From NCBI GenBank assembly GCA_003024785.1, contig PUQB01000227.1, positions 1-64,000 of the forward strand: a DNA stretch of 64,000 nt. Reading direction: 5' to 3'. Made by a program: the position numbers and the translations under genes. Within the stretch, counting starts at the first letter, position 1. Each line of letters begins with the position of its first letter. The DNA comes from Selaginella tamariscina (taxonomy: Eukaryota; Streptophyta; Lycopodiopsida; Selaginellales; Selaginellaceae). This document shows, one piece after another, positions 48,269 to 59,898 of the stretch. The notes under the pieces were generated by a model that was not told the origin of the DNA, did no database searches, and was given only the letters and a program-made list of their open reading frames with translations.

Positions 48269-51030
48269 CTTAATAATTATACAAAAACACAATGTTCTAC
48301 TACATATATGTTATTAATAATCTACAACATTTTATAGTAAGAGGCAAGCAGGTTAACAAATAAATTCTCTTTGTTTTATATAATAATAATAATAATTTGA
48401 TTGTTTTAGTCAATTCAACAGGGTGAATTTTCCATTTAACGTGCTTGGAATATGACTTCTAACTACGAGTCGTCCTCAAATTTGAATAGACCACATATAT
48501 ATTAAAAATCTGGTGTCGAGTTATGCTAAAACTTAAGCTTTGGTTTTTTAGTATATACATACATTCATAAACTCACAAAATACGCTTGAAGAATATTTCT
48601 AACACAGGGTGTCCTCTAAAATCACAAATTTGAGTATTATTTTTTTAATTTTATAATTTAATTATAAAAATATGGTAAAAGATATTAACATTTGGCTGAA
48701 ACACAAGATTAAAAACATAGAACGGCTTCATTAAAATATAAAAATACTTCCACCCATATGTATCCTTGTATCATGTTTTATAATTAATTTAAAATAAAAT
48801 ATTTTCATTTTCTTATATATATATATATTTTTAATATACTACAAAGGATGTGTTTAAAAAGTCAAAAAGAAAGGGTAGTTTTCATTATAACCCTCACTCA
48901 TTGTCCGGTCCTTAAGGAAAGGTAGCCCCACGTAGTCATTTTCATTGTGTGGCCCCTTATACGGACACTTTCATCCTTCTGTATACGTGACTAATATTCA
49001 GGTTCAAATTAAATTATATAATTAAATTTAAAATTAATAAAAAATAAAAAAAATTATGAATATGATGAAAATGTAAGTAATACATATTTATCATTAAGGC
49101 ATGATTGATTATTAACACATGGCTAATATAAATTAATTTATGTAATAAAAATGGACATGTCCAAATAATGAAAATTACTAAAGGAAAAAAGGCAAGACAA
49201 AACACAAACAAATAAGAAGAAAAAAGAAAAGAAAATATATTTAACCATATTAAAAATGTCTTATGACAACAATTTTAAATTAAAAATTTCATTTATGTGT
49301 GCAAAACAAATTATTAAAAAGATAAGTATAAAGATAAAAATATAAAGTGTCTAGGTTGGAATGAACAAAACTTCTATATATTTTCCCAATTTAAAAAACT
49401 TTGTTTTAATTTTTATAAAATTGAATCATTTTTTTAAAAGTCTTTACTATAAAAATACATAAGGAATTGCGTAGTGAATATTTGTCTATGATGATCTAAA
49501 TTTTTTATATATTAACAACAATAATAAAGTCAAAATCTTCAATAAGTAATTCTTTTAAGTTTATCTTCACAAATTTATTTGTTATATTAATGAAAAGTTG
49601 ATTTTTAAATTTGAGTTTTGATAAAGTTAATCTGACTAAATACTCTTCACAACTTTGCTGTGTAATAATGATCATTTTAATAAGTTAAGAAATTTATTAC
49701 TTTAAGCTAGTTAGGTAATCATGAATTATTAATAAAACTCTTGTTTGTTCACTATTCAGAAGTAATAAACTTCTAAAGAGCATACTACTAAAAACAATTG
49801 AAACTTTCACCATATGTTTAATTATTTTTCTTTGTATCATATGTGATTATGTGTAAAACTTAGTTAGCACTTTATTTTTAAATTGTTTCAAATTATATAT
49901 GAATGTCAAAAGTTTATTAAAGCTAAAAACCTTCATATTTGATCAACAACATGCTCTTAATACTATCGACAAGAACATTTATCAACCCCTTATGAAAATA
50001 AAAAGCATTTTATAAATTATTATTATTTAAAAATAATAAATTATACACATCTATATGAGTTTCTTTTTATTGTCCCTTGAAATTTAGATAATATATCATT
50101 TTATTACTCACTCTCCAAAAAAAAGGGATAATATTTATATTTCTGTAAGTTAGTGTTAAAATCAAACCTTATTGATCAAATAGAATAATTAAATTTTTGC
50201 CACAAGTGCCTTATATGAATCCTTAACACTGTAACATCAATAATTTTTCTTTGTTAAATTTAAAATCTATCTGCCTCCATAATATTTTTCAAAAAAAGAA
50301 TAATTAAATTTTGCCACAATTATCTTATATAAATCCCTAATGCTATAACATCGATAATTTTTCTTTAAAACGTTAAATTTAAATCTATCTTATAATATTT
50401 TTAAAAAAGAATAATTAAATTTTTGTCAAACTGCCTTATATAAATCCTAACACTGTAACATCAATCGTTTTTTTTTTAAACGTTAAATTTAAATCTATTT
50501 TGTTTTTATAATATTTTTAAAAAATAAAGAATTTAAACATTCTTGAATGTAAAGAGCTTATTAACATGCCTTATTTACAGAGCCTAATAATAACTTATTG
50601 GATACTTAGCTACATTATGTTTATGATTCTTTGAAGCATTAACTAAATTATAGAAGAGCTTTTAATTTATTTGGACATTTAAAGAAGAAATCTATTACTT
50701 TATTCTTGAACCACAATCAGAAGTGTTGTAGAAACGATTATACATATATAAATAAAGGAGAGAGAAATCTAATATGTTATTTTACTTGGAATTTTGCATT
50801 TAACTTGTTTGGAACACGGCTTCTTACTAAAAAACTTTCATCAAACCTTTAAAGCAATAAAATTATATATATATATATATAAATAAGAGAAAGAAAGTAA
50901 TACTTTTATTGCCTTACTCAACCAGTTAACCTGCTTGGAACATCATAAGAGATTAGATTTATTAATCTAAACCGAATTGGTGTGTGATGTAACTGCAAGT
51001 AGCACATTGTGTTTTTGTATAATTATTAAG
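48269..51030. other. shared upstream region of copies H and I
   Basis: Near-identical to the F-G spacer, with the 113-base triple repeat at 50183-50525. No coding signal. Confidence 0.55.
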
Positions 51031-52002
51031 ATGAGTATTGACAAGTTCCATTTTGTTCTTGTTCATGGAGCCGGACACGGTGCATGGTGTTGGCACCAAG
51101 TGGTGTCCAAATTGAAGCAAGAAGGACATATAGTCGATGCCGTTGATTTAGTAAGTGCTGGAATCGATAACCAAGATGCAAACACTGTTGGTACTTTAGA
51201 AAAATACACAGAGCCACTCACCAAGTTTTTACAATCCTTGCCAGAAGAACGCAAGGTGCGTGCGTGCGTGCGTGTGTATGTGTGTACTCTCTCTCGTATT
51301 TCTTTAAATACTTGGTTTTTTTGCTAGGTTGTGCTGGTTGGACACAGTTTAGCAGGATTCAGCCTCACTTATGTGCTGGAAAAAATGCCACAGAAGATTC
51401 TAGCTGCTGTATATGTTACAGCTTTGATGATATCTTCCGGACCTTCTGGATTCAGCTTGGTATGCCTCTTTCTCTCACACACATGCGCGCGCACACACAC
51501 GTGAGAGAGAGAGATTGATGTACTAAAGTTTGTATCGATACAGTTAAGTAATCCTCCAGAGGGATGGTTGTTGTAAATATGAATGGCAAGACAGCATCAT
51601 TCTTCTTTGAACCTGATCATGTTCAAAGTCTACTTTACAACGAGTCTCCACTCGAGGTAACCAAGCTTGCACTCTTGTAAGTGTGCGCGCGCGTGTTGTG
51701 TGCGTGTGAGAGAGAGAGATTATTTAGCATTGTATTACTAGGATGTTGAACTTGCGAAAGCTCTACTCAAGCCAGCTCCTGTGTTCGACCCAACAATGAA
51801 CTTAACACGTGAACGCTACGGCAGTGTCCCACGGTACTACATAAAGAGTTTGAAGGATAACATCGTAACACCTTCCCAGCAGGAGATGTATATTAAGATG
51901 ACTCCGCCGAAACAGGTGTTCGAGATAGACACGGATTCTTTTCCGAACCTGACACTCTTTTCTTATCTCACCCAGATTTCAGCACTTGAGAGTTCATCGT
52001 GA
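51031..52002 (+). pseudogene. MES-type esterase copy I, catalytic His lost
   Basis: Exons 51031-51255, 51328-51459, 51544-51656 and 51742-52002. Exon 1 is open. Exon 2 has GHSLAG and PSGFSL. Exon 3 lacks one base in GGMVV (about 51564). In exon 4, ten bases are missing after IDTD and two more shortly after, which restores frame but removes DHSPFF, giving DTDSFPNLTLFSYL. The catalytic His is therefore gone. The natural stop remains. Confidence 0.8.
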
Positions 52003-52999
52003 GCATATATGTGTCTTTATATCATTTTTAATGTTTAAAACATCCAATATGATAGTTTTAAATATCAAACCATTATCATTTTATTTACTAAACAATCTAA
52101 ATAATAAATTTATATTTTATTTTATTTTAATTAATTCCTTATTTGAATTGAATTCGCAGAGACACCTAATAAAGTATTTAAATTACAATTAAAACAGATT
52201 AAGAATTTAATCCATCTAGTGATTCACTCCCCATTGTTGTCTTTGTTACATGGACTACTCAACTTGCTTCGATGTTCCCAAGAGTATACAGTATCAAGAT
52301 GCTCTACATGTCATTTGTAACATGTATTATCTTACTTTATTATCATTAACCCTATATTAATCTTATATGCTCTACATTATTAATGCTCATATATAATCTT
52401 ACTTTATTATTATGTATTTAAATTATTATTAAATAATTATTTAACTTATATATAAAACTTTCTATCACTTCGTTTAATATTATATATAGGACAGAATTGA
52501 TATATAATTACATACGTAAAGAATACATTGCAAAATCGTGTACATGCACAAAATTAGGGTTTGTATCTAAATGTGTTTTTAATTCACTTGTCTTTTCTTT
52601 TAATTCTTTTTTATTACGACACATGAAATTTTTTTATATAATAATCTAATAAACAAATTTATATGTAAAGGACAATACATATATCTTGACTTGTGTTTCT
52701 TATCTCTTTATCTTTGTTATCCCACCATCTTTTCTTCGACTGCCATTTGCCTTGTTCTCTCGTAATTAGTTTAAAATATTATTTGACATATGCATCCATA
52801 TATTTACATGTTCATTGGCTCTCAATGTCAATATATTTTAATCTCATGTTTATTTTAATTTAAACAAACTCAAACTTATAAGAAAGTATTTTTTTAATTT
52901 TAAACTATATATTATATATTTTAATTTTAATATTTTATTAAAAATATTACATTGTATTAACGTCACATTGCTGATTTTATAATTAAATTATAAATTATA
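52003..52999. other. non-coding, with deletion junction
   Basis: Follows the unit 1 sequence (29561-30440) to about 52812, then jumps to sequence matching 35115 and 46172. No coding signal. Confidence 0.6.
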
Positions 53000-53162
53000 A
53001 ACCAACAGTGTTTACATCTTAATTATGGATTCCAGCACTTGCTAAATCAACGGCATCAGCTATATGTCCTTCTTGCTTCAATTTGGACACCACTTGGTAC
53101 CAACACCATGCACCGTGTTCAGCTCCATGAACAAGAACAAAATGAAACTTGTTAATACTCAT
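53000..53162 (-). pseudogene. MES exon-1 relic K3
   Basis: Better preserved than K1 and K2: open from MSINKFHF through [12 protein letters not shown] to AGIHN, then a TAA that replaces Gln. Same 3' breakpoint at NTVG. Confidence 0.75.
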
Positions 53163-53840
53163 TCTAATAATATTACATAAACACAAACTATTTGATGTTC
53201 TACTAGCATGTGTATGCATACTTTTACTTGGATTTTTCTTTACCGACAAAAAGATTAGACTTGTCGTTCAATGAAGAATATATGTTAAGCATGTTCTTAA
53301 GCAATGCAAAATATATATTAAATCACCTCATAGAATATCTTTTATTTATCAATCACAAATAATATTTCAAGCTAGTTAATTAATATAATACTAAATATAT
53401 AATAACTAATTAATTGTGGAAATAGAACAAGGCAAATGACAGTTCATAGGGAACAGATGATACAAAAGGGAACAAAAATTAAAATGGAGTATATTTATTG
53501 TCTATTATAGAAATTTATCCATTAGATTTTTATTAATATTTTATAGGTAAATTATTTTCTTATAAAAAACATTCATCACAGGAGCTCATTTATTCTAGTA
53601 AATTTATATATTATAGAATTAAAATTAATACTTATCTTAATAGTATGGATGTAAATTCTCATTTATGTAACTCAATTTTTATAGGTATATTTAAATTTAT
53701 ATACTGTGGACAGGTATGAAGTTATCTCTCAAATATAGTATATTCATGTTTTAAAAGGTATATTCTAAATATTTAAAACTATCGTAATGGATGTTTAAAC
53801 AATGAAAATGATGTTTTATTAACTAAAGACACGTGTATGC

Positions 53841-54835
53841 TCACGATGAACTCTCCTGTGCTGAAATCTGAGTGAGATAAGAAACAAGAGTGTCAGGCTC
53901 GGAGAAGAAAGGGAAATGACCCGTGTCTATCTCGAACACCTGTTTCGGTGGAGTCATCTTAATATACATCTCCTGCTGGGAAGGTGTTACGATGTTATCC
54001 TTCAAAGTCTTTATGTAGTACCGTGGGACACTGCCGTAGCGTTCACGCGTTAAATTCATTGTTGGGTCGAACACAGGAGTCGGCTTGAGTAGAGCTTTCG
54101 CAAGTTCAACATCCTAGTAATACAATGCTGAATAATCTCTCTCTCATACACAACACACGCACGCACGCACACACTTGCAAGCGTGCAAGCGGTTACCTTG
54201 AGTGGAGACTCGTTGTAAAGCCGACTTTGAACATGATCGAGTTCAAGGAAATATGATGTTGGCTTGCCATTCATATTTACAACAACCACTCCCTCTGGAG
54301 GATTTCTTAACTGTATCAATACAAACTTTAGTACATCAATCTCTCTCGTGTGTGTGTGGGCCCCTGCGCGCGCGTGTGTGTGAGAGAAAGAGGCATACCA
54401 AGCTGAGATATGGAGCAGATCCAGAAGGTCCGGAAGATGTCATCAAAGCTGTAACATATACAGCAGCTAGAATCTTCTGTGGCATCTTTTCCAGCACATA
54501 AGTGAGGCTGAATCCTCCTAAACTGTGTCCAACCAGCACAACCTAGCGAAAAAAACCAAGTAAAAGAAATACGAGAGAGAGTACACACACATACACACGC
54601 ACGCACGCACCTTGCGCTTCTTTGGCAAGGATTGTAACAGCTTAGTGAGTGGCTCTGTATAGTTTTCCAAAGTACCAACAGTGTTTGCATCTTGATTATC
54701 GATTCCAGCACTTGCTAAATCAACGGCATCAGCTGTATGTCCTTCTTGCTTCAATTTGGATGCGACTCGGTACCAACACCATGCACCGTATCCGGATCCA
54801 TGAACAAGAACAAAATGAAACTTATTAGTACCCAT
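53841..54835 (-). CDS. MES-type alpha/beta hydrolase, copy J, intact (251 aa, no leader)
   Basis: Exons 54835-54611, 54542-54399, 54310-54197 and 54113-53841 join in phase 0 into an unbroken 251-residue protein. It starts MGTNKFHF, the same core as B but with the 19-codon leader cleanly absent. Motifs: HGSGYGAWCW (Ser and Tyr changes near the oxyanion hole), GHSLGG nucleophile elbow (Ser82), LKDN Asp, and DTGHFPFF His with Gly for Asp before it. The family is about 260 residues, so length is normal. Predicted cytosolic methylesterase; substrate not deducible. Confidence 0.85.
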
Positions 54836-57800
54836 CTTAATAATTATACAAAAACACAATGTTTTACAATATATGTCTACTAGTATAGAGGCAAGCAGGT
54901 TAACAAATAAATTCTCTTTGTTTTATATAATAATAATAATATTAATAATTTAATTGTTTTAGTCAATTCAACAGGGTGAATTTTCCATTTAACGTGCTTG
55001 GAATATGACTTTTATTACGAGTCGTACTCAAATTTGAATAGACAACATATATGTTAAAAAATCTGGTGTCGAGTTATGTTAAAACTTAAGCTTTGGTTTA
55101 AATTTTAGTATATATATACATTCATAAACTCAGAAAATACGCTTGAAGAATAAGATTGAAAACATAGTAAATGGCTTCATTAAAATATAAAATACTTCCA
55201 CCCGTATGTATTTGTCATTCTCCTTGTATCATGTTTTATAATTAATTTAAAATAAAATATTTTCATTTTCTCATAATTTTTTTTTTATATACCACAAAGG
55301 ATGTGTTTAAAAAGTCAAAAAGAAAGGGCCTCACTCATTCGCCGGCCCTTAAGGAAAGGTAGCCCCACGTAGTCATTTTCATTGTGGCCCTTATATGTAT
55401 GAATATGATGAAAATGTAAGTAATACTATTTATCATTAAGGCATGACACATGGCTAATATAAATTAATTTATGCCAAATAACAAGACAAAACACAAACAA
55501 ATAAAGAAGAAAAAAGAAAAGAAAATATATTTAATCATATTAAGAATGTCTTATAACAATAACTTAAATTAAAATTTTATTTACGTGTGCAAAACAAATT
55601 ATTAAAAGATAAGTATAAAGATAAAAATATAAAGTGTTTAAGTTGGAATGGACAAAACCTGCATAAACATCCTAATTTAAAAAACTTTGTTTTAATTCTT
55701 GTAAAATGAACTGAATTATTTTTTTGGAAACCTTTAGTATAGAAATACACGAGGAATCGTTATAGTGAATATTTATTTATGATGACCTAAAGCTTTTCAT
55801 ATATTAACAACAACAAATAAAGTCAAAATCTTTAATAAGTAATTCTTTTAAATTCTCATTCACTGTTATATTAGTGAAAGTTGATTTTAAATTTAAGTTT
55901 TGATAAAGTTAATCTGATTAAATACTCGTTTATAACTTTGCTGTGCATAATTATATCATATGTGATTATGTGTAAAACTTAACTAGCACCTTCGCCTTAT
56001 TTTTAAATTGTTTCAAGTTATGAATGTCAAAAAATTTATTAAAGTTAAAACTTTCATCTTTGAAAGAAGGGCAACCATAAACTCCAATAATATGCTCTTA
56101 ATACTATCAATAAGAACATTTATAAATCCTTTATGAAAATAAAAAGTATTTTATAAAATTATTATTTAAAGATAATAAGTTATACACATCTATATGAGTT
56201 TCTTCTTGTTGCCCCTTGAAATTTAGATAATATATCATTATATTACCCACCCTCCAAAAAAAAGGGGTAATATTTATATTTTTGTAAGTTAGTATTAAAA
56301 TTAACTTTATTAATCAAGTAGAATAATTAAATTTTTGTCACAACTGCCTTATATAAATCTCTAACATTATAACATTAATAATTTTTCTTTGTTAAATTTA
56401 AATCTATGTTGCCTCCATAATATTTTTTAAAAAAGAATAATTAAATTTTTGCCACAATTGTCTTATATAAATCCCTAACAATGTAACATTAATAATTTTT
56501 CTTTAAAACGTTAAATTTAAATCTAACTTGCCTCCATAATAATTTTTAAAAAAAGAATAATTAACTTTTTGTCACAACTACCTGTAACATCAATAATTTT
56601 TTTTTAAAACATTAAATTTAAATCTCCATAATATTTTTCAAAAAATAGAGAATTTAAACATTCTTAAATGTAAAGAGCTTATTAACATGCTTTATTTAAT
56701 AACTTTGAAACATTTCTAAAACATGTTCTAAACACTTACAAAGCCTACATTATGTTTATGATTCTTTAAAGCCTTAATTAAGACTAATTAAATTCCTTTT
56801 CAATTATGGATTTTTAAAGAAGAAATTTATTACTTTATTCTTAAATCACTTATTTCATCGTAAATAACCTTATAATCTGGAAATTTAAAATAATCTTTGG
56901 TTTTATAAAGCTTACCTAGTAAGTAAAGCAGTGGAATCTCACTATATATGAATTTCTTTCTTCAACCTAGATGCCACACTTGGTTATTTAATTATGACAT
57001 TAATATAATTAGATTTAAACATATATGAACTTGTTCACGTTCAACCTTGAAGAAATGCCTATATACAATTTATGATATATGTAACCTCACAAATTGCAAA
57101 CACCTAAATAGCATGTTTCCATTACATTTATCAATGAAATTCACAAAAAAAAAAAAAAAGATGCTTTTGTCACAAAAAAAATTTTAAAAAATTAAAAATT
57201 AAACAATCGTAAGGAGGGAAAATTCATATTAATGTTTATAGATTTATAAACTATAATCTCATAACTCATTAAATTAAAAAAGTTAAATGAGAATGTTGTT
57301 TTAATCATTTTAGTTTTAAGTAAGGATTTTCATTTTTTCCTCATGTCATTTTCAATGCCTCTTAAATAAAACTTAACTTTTATTTTATTTAATTTTTTAT
57401 ATAATTAATTAAATTTTAATTTATAATTATTATAATATACTAAGTCTCAAGGTAGACTAAGTGTAATTATTAAAGATTAATATGAAGAATATTTTATAAT
57501 CTAATTTTCTAATAAAATATTTTGGAGTCTTCACATAAATTAAATACTTTAAACTCAAGAATATTCTAGAATCTCTATACGAATATAAAGTAAATTCATT
57601 TCATCTTTAAAATTCTTGATTAAATAAAACATAGCTTAGTAATATTCTCATCCATCCGTATGTTTCTTTTTATATTCTACAGGCGAATATTTATTATTAA
57701 ATACTTAATATAGTGATAAAATATATGTGATATTACGGTATTAATTATTTAATTGAACACTATATCTATCTATCTATCTATCTATCTATTAAAATTTATA

Positions 57801-57843
57801 TTTTAATTACGATATATAGGTATACGTTGTTTTAGGTTTAACT
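54836..57843. other. upstream of copy J and unknown spacer
   Basis: 54836-56850 is an older copy of the F-G spacer, including the triple repeat (56321-56645). 56850-57843 is AT-rich with no gene; a stretch at about 57090-57240 is weakly similar to 33030-33230. Confidence 0.5.
57765..57789. repeat. (TATC)n microsatellite
   Basis: Six tandem tatc units about 55 bases before the PPR start codon. Confidence 0.9.
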
Positions 57844-59567
57844 ATGGAACGGACCTTCTCCCAGGTAGACACTTACGCTAAACTCCTCCGGGAGTGTGGT
57901 GATTCAAAATCCTTGGAACATGGTAAACAAATACACTGGCAAATGGTGCACGACGGATATGGAAACGACAGATTCCTGGGGAATCTCCTGGTGCAAATGT
58001 ATGGGAAATGTGGGGATCTGCACAGCGCTTGCTCAGTCTTTGATAGAATCCCACAAAAGAACGTATTTATTGGAGTATAATGCTTTCTGCATTTGTTGAC
58101 AACAAGAGAATACAAGAAGCTAAGCTGACATTTGACAAAATGCCTATTAAGGACATGGTGTCCTTCACAACACTTATTACTGGGTATACCCAGAATGGGC
58201 ATATGCAAGAAGCCGTGGAACTCTTTGAAAGGATGCCCAGGCGAGACATAGTTACCTGGAACTCTATGGTAGCAGGGTATGCCCAAAACGGACATATACA
58301 AAACGCGAAACTCATATTTGATAAGATGCCGAAGAGGAATGTTTCTTCATGGAACGCCTTGATTACTGCATATGCCCAGAATGGGCACTACAAAGAGTCT
58401 ATAAAAGTCTTTAGAATGATGAATAACGAGGGACAGAAGGGGGATATGGTGACTTTGATAAGTGTTTTGGATGCATGTGCGGAGTTATCCGCTCTCGTAA
58501 CCGGTAGATTCATTCACCAAAATGCAGCTAATAAAGGCTATGTAATCTCCGAGGTCAAAGTCGGGACCGCAGTTGTGGATATGTATGCTAAATGTGGTGA
58601 ACTGGAGGACGCAAGGTCGGTGTTCCACGATATGCCAGTGAGGAACCTGATCACATTTTCCAGTATGATACTCGCTCTCGCACAGAACGGGTGCACAAGG
58701 GAAGCCATGGACCTTGTATTGGAAATGCATCTTGAAGGCCTGAAGCCGGATACGGTCACTTTTAAGACCATACTCTCAGCCTGCAGTCACGGGGGATGTT
58801 CAAGAGAGGACTCGAACACTTCACTTGTTTAGAGAGCGACTATGGGATTCCCCCTAGCTTAGACCACTTCAAGTGCATGGTAGATCTACTAGGGAGATCG
58901 GGTCGACTCAAGGAAGCGAAAGAGCTCATCAAGCACATGCCTTTTGAACCTGACGATGTAACGTGGAACACGTTACTGTTTTCGTGTAGAGTACATAAGA
59001 ATGTGGAGTTAGGAAAATGTGTTGCAGAGGAAGTGTTCAAGTTATCGAAGGAAGTAGCAGGGTATTATGTACTTCTGTCTAATATCCACGGTGCGGTCGG
59101 GGACGGTGTCAAGAAGGCGAGGGTTAGAGAGATCATGCAAGCACGAGGAGTTAAAAAGAAACCAGGATGGAGCTGCATTGAGATTAAAGACAGAGTTCAC
59201 GAGTTCACTGCAGGAGATAAGTCCCATGCAAAGATTAGAGAGATTAGTGAAGAGTTAAGCAGATTAAGCATCTTGATGAAAGAAGCTGGGTATGTTCCCG
59301 ATACGGAAAGTCTTAAGGTGTGTTGAAGAGGAAGAGAAGGAGAGTTTACTGTTTGTTCACAGCGAGAAGCTTGCTATTGGCTATGGTTTGATTAGTACCC
59401 CAGATGGTACGGTACTGAGAGTAGTGAAAAACTTGAGGGTTTGTACGGATTGTCATTCTGCTGTCAAGTTTATTTCTAAGATTACCAAAAGAAAGATTAT
59501 TGTACGTGATATTCGAAGGTTTCATCATGTGGAGAATGGTATATGCTCCTGTGGAGATTACTGGTGA
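57844..59567 (+). CDS. PLS-DYW pentatricopeptide repeat protein, three frame breaks
   Basis: An intronless gene of about 573 codons. It starts [19 protein letters not shown] and has PPR units such as [20 protein letters not shown]. The E domain follows ([18 protein letters not shown]), then the PG box ([12 protein letters not shown]), and a DYW deaminase with HSEKLA, CTDCH and the C-terminal GDYW. Such proteins bind organelle RNA one base per repeat and deaminate C to U. Frame is lost at about 58065 (one base before WSIMLSA), about 58795 (one base in a G run, in SHGG.FKRG) and about 59312 (before VLRCVEEEE). Each side continues perfectly, so sequencing error or very recent decay is likely. 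No transit peptide is obvious. Confidence 0.82.
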
Positions 59568-59898
59568 TTATTTATGTTAAGATCACATTTAACCGTTGGA
59601 TGTGCCACGTCATGTTGGGAAAGCCGTTGGATTTGCCACATCAGCATAAACCCTAACAACTAACCGCCATTTCACGGCCGCGTGAAGTGCAATGCGCAAC
59701 TTATGGGAGGATTCAGGAAGCGAAATTGTACCATAGAATCCCATTTCAGGCCCACGAATCCCCACATGGAGTGGAGACCTGGAGCAGCAAACAGGAAAGA
59801 GAAAGAAGATCTCCAGGGAACACAACCTGCATTTGATCAGCCACTCTCTTTTTAATCCTGTACAGCCGATGCCAGTTTCCTGAAAACTCTCCAGGCAA
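59568..59898. other. spacer between PPR and coiled-coil genes
   Basis: GC-richer than other spacers. It contains a short direct repeat (ccgttggat.tgccac) at 59593-59640. It may hold the 5' untranslated region of the next gene; a possible upstream exon could not be established. Confidence 0.4.

Larger units (their letters stand above)
39689..50730. repeat. array unit 2 (copy G, relic K2, copy H)
   Basis: 11.04 kb from gaaacgattatacat (39689) to the next copy of that sequence (50731). Corresponding points such as the reversed relics K1 and K2 are 11060 bases apart. Confidence 0.85.
50731..56850. repeat. array unit 3 (copy I, relic K3, copy J), internally deleted
   Basis: Matches units 1 and 2 except for a loss of about 4.6 kb at 52812-52822, where sequence equivalent to 30440-35115 is missing. 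The part right of 54836 is clearly more diverged from unit 1 than unit 2 is. Homology fades at about 56850. Confidence 0.75.

Noticed and set aside
10046..54835. Hydroxynitrile lyase as the identity of the array
   Set aside because: The copies have Gly rather than Thr in the HGA motif and no Lys after the catalytic His, so methylesterase is the better fit.
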